Assembly (NCBI GenBank): GCA_025462735.1
Contig: JAOAPC010000020.1
Span: 124,001 to 188,000, forward strand
Direction of reading: 5' to 3'
Length of the DNA: 64,000 nucleotides
Origin: Acidobacteriaceae bacterium
Lineage (GTDB): Bacteria; Acidobacteriota; Terriglobia; Terriglobales; Acidobacteriaceae
The translations under genes were made by a program, and so were the position numbers. The notes under the pieces are model-generated. The model did not search any database and had not been told where the DNA came from. It saw only the letters and a list, made by a program, of their open reading frames with translations. This document shows, in pieces, positions 41,917 to 50,737 of the stretch; the first letter of the stretch is position 1, and each line of letters starts with the position of its first letter.

Positions 41917-43122
41917 ATGCCCGTAACCCAAACTCGCGAAATCGCCCCGGCCCAACGTCTCGAGAACCTGCGTTATGCCATCCGCGACCTGGTCGGTCTG
42001 GCCGATGAAGTCAAACGGCAGGGCCACAAGGTTTTGTATTTGAACGTCGGCGATCCGAACATTTTTGATTTCGCCACGCCGCCGCACGTTATTGAGGCCG
42101 CGTACCGCGCCATGCGCGACAACAAGAACGGCTACGCACCTTCAGCAGGAGTTCCGGAAGCGATCGACGCAATTCGCGCCGAGGCTGAGCGAAGCGGCAT
42201 CAGCAGCGTCCAGAATATTTTCGTAAGCAATGGCGCCGGCGAAGCGGTTGATCTCTGCCTTACCGCACTCCTCAACCCTGGCGACAACGTTCTCACCCCA
42301 CGTCCTGACTATCCTCTCTATCCCGCCGTGCTTTGCAAAACCGGGGCTGACCCGAATCCCTACTATTTGAATGAAGATGATGGCTGGCAGCCCGAACTGG
42401 ATGACATCAAGAAGCGAATCAATTCGCGGACCAAAGCCATTGTTCTAATCAATCCGAACAATCCCACCGGCGCGCTGTGTACCCGAAAGATGCTAGAAGA
42501 TCTCGCCGAGTTCGCACGGCGGCACAATCTGCTCATAATCGCTGACGAGATCTACGACAAGCTGATTCTCGACGGCGGCGAGCACATCTCAATTGCTGCG
42601 GTTGCTCCCGATGTTCCGATTGTCACGATCGGTGGGTTGTCGAAAAATTATCTCGCTCCAGGATGGCGAATGGGGTGGGGCATTGTGAGCGGCGAAGCGG
42701 CGGCGGTGAAGCCCTACGTCGAAGGCATTCACAAGATGCTGCGGGCGCGGCTTTCGGCCAATCATCCGCAACAGTACGCCATCAAAGTTGCACTCGAAGG
42801 TCCGCAAGATCACCTGGTCGAAGTGCGCCGGAAACTTACTGCCCGAAGGGATCTCACGGTCCAAGCCTGCAACTCGATTCCGGGCATGAGTTGCGTTCCT
42901 CCACGTGGCGCGTTCTATGCCTTCCCCCGAATCGATGTTCCCGAAGACGATGCCGTGTGGGTGAAACAATTGCTGCTGGAAAAGCACATCCTGACGGTGC
43001 AGGGTTCAGGCTTCGGGCAAAAGCCTGGCACCAAGCACTTCCGCATCGTGTTTCTGCCGCAGGAAGAAACGCTTAAGCAGGCCTACTCAGAGATTCGCAA
43101 TTTCATGAAGACGCGTTCTTGA
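41917..43122 (+). CDS. Class I/II PLP aminotransferase, AlaA-like
   Basis: Transfers amino groups between amino acids and keto acids; AlaA-type enzymes make alanine from pyruvate and glutamate. I use ATG 41917 (MPVTQTREIAPAQRL); a TTG eight codons earlier is also open. The 401-residue protein has the fold-type I landmarks NVGDPNIFDF, NGYAPSAGVPEAIDAI, INPNNPTGALC, IIADEIYDKLI, the Schiff-base Lys in GGLSKNYLAPGWRMGW, and the carboxylate-binding Arg in HFRIVFLP. The upstream gap is repeat-rich and has no clear ribosome site. Confidence 0.9.
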   Translation: MPVTQTREIAPAQRLENLRYAIRDLVGLADEVKRQGHKVLYLNVGDPNIFDFATPPHVIEAAYRAMRDNKNGYAPSAGVPEAIDAIRAEAERSGISSVQNIFVSNGAGEAVDLCLTALLNPGDNVLTPRPDYPLYPAVLCKTGADPNPYYLNEDDGWQPELDDIKKRINSRTKAIVLINPNNPTGALCTRKMLEDLAEFARRHNLLIIADEIYDKLILDGGEHISIAAVAPDVPIVTIGGLSKNYLAPGWRMGWGIVSGEAAAVKPYVEGIHKMLRARLSANHPQQYAIKVALEGPQDHLVEVRRKLTARRDLTVQACNSIPGMSCVPPRGAFYAFPRIDVPEDDAVWVKQLLLEKHILTVQGSGFGQKPGTKHFRIVFLPQEETLKQAYSEIRNFMKTRS

Positions 43123-43153
43123 CGCAAGCCACTTCTGTGGTTTTCCTTCGCGT

Positions 43154-43212
43154 ACCTTCGTGTCCTTTGTGGTTAATGCCTTTGAATTCGAACTACCAAG
43201 GACACGAAGGAA
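43154..43212. repeat. Dispersed inverted repeat, TTCGTG family (copy 3)
   Basis: CCTTCGTGTCCTTTGTGGTT (43155-43174) pairs with 43191-43210 at 18 of 20 positions across a 16-nt spacer. It lies between the AlaA-like aminotransferase and the CpsB-like gene. Confidence 0.85.
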
Positions 43213-43261
43213 TGCTTTAGATCTTTGAGTCTTTTTTCTGAATCTGCTCTAATCGGGCTGC

Positions 43262-43987
43262 GTGATCGACATTCACTGCCACATCTTGCCCGAAGTAGAT
43301 GACGGCCCGAAATCCTGGGACATCGCGGAAGCCATGTGCCAAATGGCGGCGCAAGATGGTATCGAGCACATTGTCGCTACGCCGCATTCGAACGATCGTT
43401 ATTTCTACGACCGGAAATATCTTTCAACCCTGCTCCAAACGTTGCAACAGCGCATCGGACCGCAACCGGTGTTAAGCCTTGGCTGCGACTTTCATCTCTC
43501 CTACGACAATATGCAGAGCGCGATACGCAAGCCGGAACAATTCTGTATCGGCAGCAGCCATTACTTGCTGGTCGAGTTCAGCAACTTCGGCATCTCTCCG
43601 CAAGTCGATGATTGGTTCACGCAAATACGCCAGCGCGGCATCACGCCGATCATTACTCATCCCGAACGCAATCCCATCTTGCAGCAGGATCCGCACCGCA
43701 TATTAAATTGGATAGAACTTGGATGTGCGGTGCAGGTTACCGCTTCGGTGTTCACCGGATTCTGGGGTCCGCGTCCGCGCCAAATAGCGGACCGGCTGCT
43801 AAAAGAAAAAGCTGTGCATTTCCTTTCGACCGATGCGCATGACACCAAGCGTCGTGTGCCCATACTCTCCGAGGCAAGAAAGGTAATTGCAAAGGAGTTC
43901 GGAGAGGAACTTGCGCGGTCGCTGGTTGAAGACAATCCGGCAGCAGTCGTCAAGAATCAGCCGCTTCCGTACTTCCCCCAGAATTGA
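43262..43987 (+). CDS. CpsB/YwqE-type PHP-fold protein-tyrosine phosphatase
   Basis: A metal-dependent phosphatase, usually acting on tyrosine kinases that control polysaccharide export. The start is GTG 43262. The 241-residue PHP barrel has its metal-binding motifs in order: MIDIHCHILPEVDDGP, VATPHSN, GCDFHLSYDN, PIITHPERN and FLSTDAHDTKRR. All expected His/Asp ligands are present. No tyrosine kinase or capsule gene is adjacent, so its target lies elsewhere. It converges with the peptidoglycan-binding protein gene, with only 5 nt between the stops. Confidence 0.9.
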   Translation: MIDIHCHILPEVDDGPKSWDIAEAMCQMAAQDGIEHIVATPHSNDRYFYDRKYLSTLLQTLQQRIGPQPVLSLGCDFHLSYDNMQSAIRKPEQFCIGSSHYLLVEFSNFGISPQVDDWFTQIRQRGITPIITHPERNPILQQDPHRILNWIELGCAVQVTASVFTGFWGPRPRQIADRLLKEKAVHFLSTDAHDTKRRVPILSEARKVIAKEFGEELARSLVEDNPAAVVKNQPLPYFPQN

Positions 43988-43992
43988 CTGTC

Positions 43993-44568
43993 TTATCGCG
44001 CAGGAACCGCAGATATGCCAGACGACGGAGCTGAAACTTGCGCCGAATTCGCCGGGATTGAGCCACCTGCAGGCAGGGACACATGCGATGACGAAGCTTT
44101 CGCCGACACCGACGACCTCGAAGCAACATGCGCCGTAGGCTCTGCGGCCATCGTCATGGCGCTATCTGGGTTGAGCAAATGTTCGTGATCAGGGCCGAGC
44201 CCCAGTCGAATCAGAGCGCGGGAATCGGGGATCGATTTGCTCTGCCATCCCTGGTCCGCCTGATAACGATGCAGTGCCTGTTGCGTGGACGCGTCCCATT
44301 TGCCTGAAGGCTCTCCCTTCAGGTAGTGCTCACGGACCAGCGCTTCTTGAATTTGCCGAATCCGCTCTCCATCAATCGCCTTCTGGCCGCGAGCCCTTCG
44401 CGTCTTCTTGCTCGAGTGATGCGTGGCATGGTGCGTGGACTTTTGCGCCTTCGCATTTGCAGTCGCGGGCTGCGGCTTAGCGGCGGAAGTGCTGCCAAAG
44501 GCCAATGACAACGACGCGGCCAGCAGCACAGTCGCGGCTACCATCGGCAATTTATACTTCACATCCAT
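43993..44568 (-). CDS. Secreted peptidoglycan-binding-domain protein
   Basis: The 191-residue protein has a signal peptide (MDVKYKLPMVAATVLLAASLSLAFGSTSAA), then a His/Lys-rich linker (KSTHHATHHSSKKTRRARG). A PG_binding_1-like three-helix domain follows at about 66-120 (IDGERIRQIQEALVREHYLKGEPSGKWDASTQQALHRYQADQGW). The C-terminal 70 residues are Ser/Ala-rich and disordered. It has no catalytic domain, so it probably tethers to or coats the cell wall. It is the next gene downstream of htrA on the reverse strand. Confidence 0.82.
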   Translation of the reverse strand: MDVKYKLPMVAATVLLAASLSLAFGSTSAAKPQPATANAKAQKSTHHATHHSSKKTRRARGQKAIDGERIRQIQEALVREHYLKGEPSGKWDASTQQALHRYQADQGWQSKSIPDSRALIRLGLGPDHEHLLNPDSAMTMAAEPTAHVASRSSVSAKASSSHVSLPAGGSIPANSAQVSAPSSGISAVPAR

Positions 44569-44661
44569 GCTCAGTCCTTCGCCTGGAACTCAGGAGTTCC
44601 GGCTCAGGTCATGATCTCCCAGAGCCGGGCCCCGCGCCAGTTCCGATAGTGCAGGTAACAG

Positions 44662-46230
44662 TTACGGAAGTGTTCCGGCCAGGAAAATTGTGCCGTCGTT
44701 CCGTCCCGCGCCACGTTGGCGCACCAGCAACACGACATCCTGACCGCTCTTCAACCCAGCCTGGACGCGGTCGAATTCCTCCTGGTTGTTCACCTTTTGC
44801 TTGTTGATCTCCAGGATCACATCTCCCCGCGTCAGGCCAATGTCATCGGCAAACGAGCCCGGCTTGACCTCTTGAACAACCACGCCCTGGCCCGAGGGAA
44901 CATTCAGGCGATCGGCCATTTCCGGCGTGAGATCGCGCACCATTGCACCCAGTTTGCTCTGCTTCGGTGTTGCCTGTTCGCCGCCCTCTTCTTCATCTCC
45001 CAACCGGCTGGCGAATAGCTTGGCACGATCAGCAACTGTCACCGCAGCTTCGTCTTTCTTGCCGTTGCGGTAGTATCCGAGCGACACTTTCGAACCTGGT
45101 CTACGGCTGGCGATATCTGAGACCAGCTCGTCGCCATTCTTCACCGGTTTTCCGTCAACGGAAAATATGGTGTCCCCCACCTTCAGCCCTGCGCGTTCCG
45201 CCGGACTGCCAGGCACCACGCTCGAGATCGTAATTCCGCCCTGCCCGCCGTAAACGCGCGAAATGGCCGGGTTCTCCTGCGCGTTGAACTCGATCCCAAT
45301 CGATCCACGTTCCACCCTGTGCTCGGGTCCGGTGAGCTGGTTATAAACTTGCGCGATGGTATTTGAGGGCAGCGCGAATCCCACTCCCGCGTACGCATTG
45401 GTGTCAGTCAGAATCGCCGTATTAATGCCGATCACTTCACCTTCCATATTGACAAGCGGCCCGCCTGAATTTCCCGGATTGATCGCAGCATCAGTTTGAA
45501 TGAACGACTGAAACTGGCGATTGGGTACGATGTTGCGTCCCTTAGCCGAAACAATGCCGGCGGTTACCGTTGCCTGCAGCCCAAACGGGCTTCCCACCGC
45601 GAGCACCCAGTCGCCAACTTGCATGCCCTCCGAATTGCCCAACTTGGCTGTCGGCAAAGCGTGGTCTATATCAATCTTGATCACGGCCAGATCGGTTTCC
45701 GTGTCGCTGCCAATGACCTTGGCGTCGTGTTGAACCCCCGGCGCATCGTCCTGCAGGTGTACGCGAATGCGGTCCGCTTTCTCGACCACGTGACGATTGG
45801 TGATGATGAAGCCTTTCGAATCTACGAGCACCCCTGAACCTAAAGACCGCTCACGGATTGGCCCCTGTTGGCCGCCTTGGCCGCCAAAAAACTTGTCAAA
45901 GAAATCACCGAAAGGGCTCTCCTCTGGGCCGCCCTCCTGATCGCCGCCACCGCGCCGACGCGACGGCTTGATGGTCGATTCGGTATTAATGTTGACTACC
46001 GCGGGCTCGATCGCCTTTGCGATCTGCGAAAACTGGTTGGAAAGCTGGCGGGGTGAAGGTATGGTCAACGGGGTCGCGTCAGCGGATCGTTTCTCTTTCT
46101 CTTGGCCCTTTACACCGTACGAAACCACGGTGCCGATCAGAATTCCGACCGTCAGAGTGAGCAAAATGACCGCAGTGAAGCCCAGGCGGTTAGCTTTAAA
46201 ACGCTCCCACAAATTGGCGCGCGCTTCCAT
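44662..46230 (-). CDS. degQ: HtrA/DegP-family periplasmic serine protease
   Basis: Degrades or refolds damaged envelope proteins. I use ATG 46228-46230 (MEARANLWERFKANR), with GGAGG 9 nt upstream; the frame extends 33 codons further without support. The 522-residue protein has an N-terminal transmembrane anchor (about 17-40). The trypsin-like domain has its triad in NRHVVEKAD (His), ETDLAVIKID (Asp) and GNSGGPLVN (Ser). Two PDZ domains follow, with ITISSVVPGSPAERAGLKVGDTIFSVDGKPV and VVVQEVKPGSFADDIGLTRGDVILEINKQKV. A Gly-rich, disordered loop (GGGDQEGGPEESPFGDFFDKFFGGQGG) corresponds to the regulatory Q-linker. DegP, DegQ and DegS cannot be told apart safely. Confidence 0.93.
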   Translation of the reverse strand: MEARANLWERFKANRLGFTAVILLTLTVGILIGTVVSYGVKGQEKEKRSADATPLTIPSPRQLSNQFSQIAKAIEPAVVNINTESTIKPSRRRGGGDQEGGPEESPFGDFFDKFFGGQGGQQGPIRERSLGSGVLVDSKGFIITNRHVVEKADRIRVHLQDDAPGVQHDAKVIGSDTETDLAVIKIDIDHALPTAKLGNSEGMQVGDWVLAVGSPFGLQATVTAGIVSAKGRNIVPNRQFQSFIQTDAAINPGNSGGPLVNMEGEVIGINTAILTDTNAYAGVGFALPSNTIAQVYNQLTGPEHRVERGSIGIEFNAQENPAISRVYGGQGGITISSVVPGSPAERAGLKVGDTIFSVDGKPVKNGDELVSDIASRRPGSKVSLGYYRNGKKDEAAVTVADRAKLFASRLGDEEEGGEQATPKQSKLGAMVRDLTPEMADRLNVPSGQGVVVQEVKPGSFADDIGLTRGDVILEINKQKVNNQEEFDRVQAGLKSGQDVVLLVRQRGAGRNDGTIFLAGTLP

Positions 46231-46391
46231 GTTGAATAGCCTCCAGATTCCAAACCCCCGATTATACAGCCGCAAAGTGGTTGAAAAGGCAGGCCCGATT
46301 CGGCCTCTGTTCCTTAGACGCGGGAGCACAGGAAAGTGTTGTTGAGTCTTGCTCTGAACCTGTAAAGAAGTGTGATCTCAACGCGCAAGCC

Positions 46392-47075
46392 TCACTGATC
46401 GGTAAGCGAAATGAAGTTAAACCCGCCGCCGATTGCCTCGAGTGCCACCACAGTTTGGAATTGGCTTTGGGTCAACTCAAGCGGGCCAGTATTCAAGTAA
46501 ACGTTGGTCGTCCCCGGCGCGGTCATAAACACTTCGTAGTTGCCAATCGCTTCCGAGTGATACGACGTGGCCTGGTTAAAGTCGAGTTTAGCGGCAGCCG
46601 GCGTTGTCCCAGCAATACTGCTTCCGGCATTGACGATATAAACGTCGGCGGGACCCATTGTGGGCGATGCGTTGGCTACTCGGACTTGAGCGGTCCCAGT
46701 CGCGATTGTCGTGGTCGTGGTTGAGCCATCGGTAAGCAAAAGCGATTGCATCTTTGAGGCAGGGCCCGTCAGTAGGAGGGTCTGGTTCGCGCTGGCGGTC
46801 ACCGAAATAGTCTGCTTAAAAATTGAAGTGGAATTGCTCACGGTCAGTACTTGAATTTGCCGTCCCCCGGATTTCACCGCTAGATATCCTGTGGAATTGG
46901 TGTAAGCAAGTGCGGTTGCGACCTGCTTCCCGTCAATCAGGATGTCGACCGGGGGAGCATCGGACGAGGCCATTACAATTCGCAGCTGCTGTGTCGTGCT
47001 GGAACTGCTGCTGCCGCACCCGATCATCGAAACTATCCCAAGACACAGCGCAAACACCCCGGCACATCTGCCCAC
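46392..47075 (-). CDS. DUF4397 lipoprotein
   Basis: A 227-residue lipoprotein of unknown role. The signal ends in a lipobox-like SMIGCGSSSSS, followed by a beta-rich domain with DUF4397 features: RIVMASSDAPPVDILIDGKQVATALAYTNSTGYLAVKSGGRQIQVL and QVRVANASPTMGPADVYIVNAGSSIAGTTP, then a related repeat. Such proteins are common in Acidobacteriota and are thought to be surface or periplasmic. A short Ser/Thr run (STTTTTIATGT) sits between the halves. It stands alone, 161 nt downstream of htrA's start region on the same strand. Confidence 0.85.
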   Translation of the reverse strand: MGRCAGVFALCLGIVSMIGCGSSSSSTTQQLRIVMASSDAPPVDILIDGKQVATALAYTNSTGYLAVKSGGRQIQVLTVSNSTSIFKQTISVTASANQTLLLTGPASKMQSLLLTDGSTTTTTIATGTAQVRVANASPTMGPADVYIVNAGSSIAGTTPAAAKLDFNQATSYHSEAIGNYEVFMTAPGTTNVYLNTGPLELTQSQFQTVVALEAIGGGFNFISLTDQ

Positions 47076-47203
47076 GTTTGCCTCCAGTGCAAGTTGTTGT
47101 TTATCAGAAATTCAGAAATTCTGGAAATAGGATGCGGCGCATGCCCTGCAACGATGTGCCGCGGAGTAGATTTTCCGCTTTGGAGATTTCGTCACGTGCC
47201 CAC

Positions 47204-48523
47204 TTAGTTTGGCGAGAGCGTGAAATTAACTGTGATTAGAGTATCAACTTCCACGGGACTCCCATTCAGCAGATATGGCCTGTACTTCCAGCGCTTGACC
47301 GCGTCGACTGCGGCCGTAGCCAGCGAGGGATCTCCAGAAACCACGCGCACATCCTGAACGTTCCCCTCTTTGCTGATAACAACGGCCATGACCACCGAGC
47401 CCTGGATTCGGGCAGCTCTCGCGTCGGAAGGATACGTTGGCTGCACTTTGGAGATTACAAGGCTTTGAGTCACTCCTTGCGAGACTCGCACTCGCAGCGG
47501 CCGGGCGCCTTGAGGCGCGACCGCCGTACGCTGCGGTTGGCTGTTAGGTTGGGGTCCCGGATCCAGAGTACCGCCCGCTACCGCGAGCCCAGTAGCGCGA
47601 TCTCCGGCAGTTCTCTCTCCTGCAACCACTTCTCCGCTGCTCAAGCATGTGGTGGCCTTCCCATCGGCAGCAGCCCGCATCGCGCCACTCTCATCCGAGC
47701 AGAGTGCGCGCTGGCCTGAACCCGCCACTTCAGGTTCAGCAACAACTTTATATTGGGTTCCGTCACAGCCGGAGATCACATACACGTATCCAGCATGTTT
47801 GCCGGTAGCGAGGTCGGCAAAAGGTCCGTTCGACGCAGACGCTCCAGCGTTATTAGATCCTTGGCCCTTGCCCATCAGCCCCGAAAGGCTGCACGCGTAC
47901 GTCCCGCGAGCAGAATGATAGGAGTTCTCGGCGGCAATTATTACTCGCAGTCCCATCTGCGCGCCTTGCTCATTTTGTTTGCTGTTCTGCTGTTCGATAT
48001 TTTTCAGAAAATCAGGGTCCGCCAGCGGTACCCGGATCGCGACGCTGATCTCATTGAGGCGCCAACTATCGGCTTCCGTCTTCATCACAAACGTAAAGTG
48101 CGGAATAAAAGGCAACGTCTGCTCCGCCCCCTCCTTAGTCATGCGCAAGGTGACGTCAATCTGGTCTTCATCTCCTGAGAGGCTGTCGCCCTCGACAGTA
48201 ATTTCCACTTTCTCGTTCTGTTCCGCTTCTTCCGCCTGCAGCAGTATTGGCCCGGTGTCGAACGTCTCGAACTTTGTGCCGCTCGCTTTTGTCATATTCG
48301 CGAACATTGAGAATTCGTCCAGCATACTCATCCCATTTGTACCGGTCATCCGCTTAAAAGCATTGCGGGTCGTATCCGGTAAATGCTTTTCCAGGTGATT
48401 GGGTGCGGTGCCAAAAAACATTTCAATCAGCGCCTGTCGCGCGGTTTGCGGAGGAGGCGGAGTTTGAGCCTTGAGGGAAGGGAACAGCAGCAGGGGAAGG
48501 AGCCATGCAAAAAGGCGGCGCAT
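47204..48523 (-). CDS. Secreted protein joining a pilin-like domain to a TonB C-terminal domain
   Basis: I use ATG 48521-48523 (MRRLFAWLLPLLLFPSLKAQ, a cleavable signal peptide) with GGAGG 4 nt upstream; length 439 residues. Residues about 25-185 are an uncharacterised domain. Residues about 190-310 (QMGLRVIIAAENSYHSARGTYACSLSGL, GYVYVISGCDGTQYKVVAEP, ALCSDESGAMRA) resemble the globular part of acidobacterial type IV pilins but lack the N-terminal prepilin helix. The C-terminal 85 residues are a TonB/energy-transducer domain (SKVQPTYPSDARAARIQGSVVMAVVISKEGNVQDVRVVSGDP, KRWKYRPYLLNG). Without a transmembrane anchor it should be free in the periplasm, unlike normal TonB. Its partner is unknown. 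Confidence 0.8.
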   Translation of the reverse strand: MRRLFAWLLPLLLFPSLKAQTPPPPQTARQALIEMFFGTAPNHLEKHLPDTTRNAFKRMTGTNGMSMLDEFSMFANMTKASGTKFETFDTGPILLQAEEAEQNEKVEITVEGDSLSGDEDQIDVTLRMTKEGAEQTLPFIPHFTFVMKTEADSWRLNEISVAIRVPLADPDFLKNIEQQNSKQNEQGAQMGLRVIIAAENSYHSARGTYACSLSGLMGKGQGSNNAGASASNGPFADLATGKHAGYVYVISGCDGTQYKVVAEPEVAGSGQRALCSDESGAMRAAADGKATTCLSSGEVVAGERTAGDRATGLAVAGGTLDPGPQPNSQPQRTAVAPQGARPLRVRVSQGVTQSLVISKVQPTYPSDARAARIQGSVVMAVVISKEGNVQDVRVVSGDPSLATAAVDAVKRWKYRPYLLNGSPVEVDTLITVNFTLSPN

Positions 48524-49140
48524 TGGACCTCCAGGAAACACGAGCAGCATACCAGAGTTGCTGCTACGGGATTCTTTCCTTACAGACACCGCCCGGGGAA
48601 GATCGTCGGCCATGCCTGTGCAGCGAATGTGCAAAATTATGCAGTTCAGTCACGTCGGCGGCGGTTGCCCGAATTGCTCGTACGCGAGACCTAATCCCTT
48701 GTCCAACACGGGTTTCCCCGCTTGTCGGCGCTGTTCCGCCAGCAGCAAGCCTTTGGCCGCGAAGGTGCAATTTTCACTTGTCAAGAAAAGAGGCTGCCAG
48801 AGTCCATGCTTTCGATCCTCTTCTTTCCGTGTTCTCGACCCGACCTATGCCGTACGCTCACGGTCTCCGGCGCGCTTACTCTTGGCGCGCTGGGTAGAGC
48901 GCAGACGGCGCCTTAGCTGTAGTTTGTCCCGCCATTCGCCTCTTTTGAACGGTGGCTCCAGAAATGGGGCCACTTTTTTCGCTCCTCCTCTGTGAACCTC
49001 TGTGTCCTCTGTGGTTCAAGCTTTAAAAACCTTTACCAAGAACAATTCTCTGGTCCCTTGCCGACAGCCCGTGAATTGCCGGTGCAGTACGACCTCGTGC
49101 CCTGGTGTTACCTTAGAAAAGCTATAAACCTGGTACTGAG
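48524..49140. other. 617-nt gene-free stretch between the TonB-domain gene and the M28 peptidase gene
   Basis: The overlapping forward frames here are low-complexity and partly antisense to the TonB-domain gene, so I do not call them. The only structured element is a dispersed repeat at 48988-49016. The end nearest the peptidase is AT-richer (around 49115-49135) and could hold its promoter. No tRNA, riboswitch or small RNA was recognised. Confidence 0.4.
48988..49016. repeat. CTCTGTG-family repeat, single arm (copy 2)
   Basis: Identical to the left arm of the inverted repeat at 5221-5249 at 28 of 29 positions (one A to C change). It lies about 130 nt upstream of the M28 peptidase gene, with no inverted partner visible. 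Confidence 0.85.
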
Positions 49141-49146
49141 GTGACA

Positions 49147-50601
49147 ATGCATCGCGGATCGTTTGCAGTCCTGGTTGTGGTTCTCATTTCTTCTTTCTCT
49201 TATTCGCAAACCGTAAAGCCCTCATGGGCTTCTTTGCCGCAGGAAGCTGAGTCCGCTACGCGCGCGTTTCCGCCGGAGTTGAGAAACCAGCTCACACAGA
49301 TTCGCGATGCCGCCCTCTCCGATAATTACGCGTACCAGCAACTGGAACATTTAACTGACAGCATCGGGCCCAGGCCGGAGGGATCTCCGCAAGCCGATGC
49401 CGCCGCGCATTACGTTGCCGACGAATTACGCAAGCTAGGGCTCGATGTTCACCTGGAACCTGTGCCGGTGCACCGCTTCGAACGCGGCACCGACGCAGCG
49501 GAGCTACTCGAATATCCAGGTCAGGTCGATGGAACCAGGCAGAAAATTTTTGTTACCGCTTTGCTGGGAAATTCGCCGACTCCGGAAGGCGGCATCACCG
49601 CCGATGTTGTTGTTGTCAAAAACTTCGACGAGTTGAAACAGCTTGGAAGGGACAAAGTCGCCGGCAAAATCGTACTGTTTAACGTGGTTTACGATCAACG
49701 TAAAGCCGCCGCTGGACAGGCAGGCCCAGCGTATGGCGAGGCCGTCCGCTATCGCGGGGTCGGAGCTGTGGCCGCCGCTGCGCTCGGCGCAGCAGGTTCG
49801 CTGGTGCGCTCGGCCGGTGACGGAGTATACCGCCTTCCGCACACCGGCTGGAGCGCCGATGCTCCCATCCCGGCAGGCGCGGTCACCGCAGAGGACGCAG
49901 GCCTGATAGCGCGCCTTGCGTCGCGGGGCCGAGTTCGAATTCATCTGACGCTCACTACGAAACAAGGTCCTGAGGCTCAGGGCTACAACGTTGTTGCAGA
50001 TTTGAAAGGCAGCGAACATCCTGAACAAATTGTGATCGTCTCCGGTCACCTGGATTCGTGGGACCTTGGCACCGGCGCGATCGATGATGGCGCTGGCGTT
50101 GTCGTGGCCATGGAAACCGCCGAAATCATTCACAAGTTGAATTTGCATCCTCGGCGTACTCTTCGCGTCATAGCGTGGATGAATGAAGAGATGGGCGCAA
50201 CTGGGGCCGCGGCTTATGCGAAAGATCACTCAGCAGACGTTGCCAATCATTTTGCCGCCATCGAGAGCGACTTGGGCGCGGAGCATCCATTAGGTTTTCA
50301 CGCGAAGATCAGCGAGGCTGCGCACAAACAGCTTTCACCCGTGCAGGACGTGCTCAGCCCTTTCGGCGCGAGCTTACTTCAACTCGTACCGCAATCGCCC
50401 GAAACCGATATTGAGCCGCTGGCCGACAAGGGGGTGCCTGCTTTCGGAGTGTGGCAGAACGGGCTGACGTATTTCATGTATCACCACACCCCCGCCGACA
50501 CGTTGGATAAAGTTGTTCCGGAGGAACTCAGAGAGAACGCCGCCTGCATGGCTGTGATGGGCTATGCGCTGGCAGACATGGCGGATCCGCTGCAACGGTA
50601 A
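49147..50601 (+). CDS. Secreted M28-family zinc aminopeptidase with PA domain
   Basis: Removes N-terminal residues from peptides outside the cytoplasm. I start at ATG 49147 because the GAGGTG before it spaces well; GTG 49141 is in frame and also possible. A signal peptide (MHRGSFAVLVVVLISSFSYSQ) is followed by a helical region. A protease-associated domain is inserted at about 130-250 (VKNFDELKQLGRDKVAGKIVLFNVV). The metal-binding catalytic core has all ligands of the family: SGHLDSWDLGTGAIDDGAG, WMNEEMGATGA, IESDLGAEHP and MYHHTPADTLDKV. The 484-residue length fits. A GH9 cellulase follows on the same strand. Confidence 0.9.
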   Translation: MHRGSFAVLVVVLISSFSYSQTVKPSWASLPQEAESATRAFPPELRNQLTQIRDAALSDNYAYQQLEHLTDSIGPRPEGSPQADAAAHYVADELRKLGLDVHLEPVPVHRFERGTDAAELLEYPGQVDGTRQKIFVTALLGNSPTPEGGITADVVVVKNFDELKQLGRDKVAGKIVLFNVVYDQRKAAAGQAGPAYGEAVRYRGVGAVAAAALGAAGSLVRSAGDGVYRLPHTGWSADAPIPAGAVTAEDAGLIARLASRGRVRIHLTLTTKQGPEAQGYNVVADLKGSEHPEQIVIVSGHLDSWDLGTGAIDDGAGVVVAMETAEIIHKLNLHPRRTLRVIAWMNEEMGATGAAAYAKDHSADVANHFAAIESDLGAEHPLGFHAKISEAAHKQLSPVQDVLSPFGASLLQLVPQSPETDIEPLADKGVPAFGVWQNGLTYFMYHHTPADTLDKVVPEELRENAACMAVMGYALADMADPLQR

Positions 50602-50737
50602 TACCGTCAGCTTCTGCGGAATCTATCCGAGCCAGCGATAACTGGTCCCTGATCCGCAAGCGAAAACACATACAGAACAACTCTCGCAGATCAATCAACC
50701 GGAGATACCGTTAACCCCTGGAGGCATAAGCCGAATA

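Noticed and set aside
43154-43212. Rho-independent terminator for the AlaA-like gene
   Set aside because: The inverted repeat is strong but lacks a T-run and belongs to a dispersed family found in unrelated positions, so I list it as a repeat.
48870-48950. A tRNA-like stretch containing TGGGTAGAGCGC
   Set aside because: It resembles a D-arm, but no matching acceptor stem, anticodon arm or GTTC-type T-loop could be found at the right distances.
48471-48995. Forward frames of 130-174 codons in the 48.5-49.0 kb gap
   Set aside because: They overlap the signal-peptide end of the TonB-domain gene in antisense, are rich in Arg and Ser, and have no domain or start signal.
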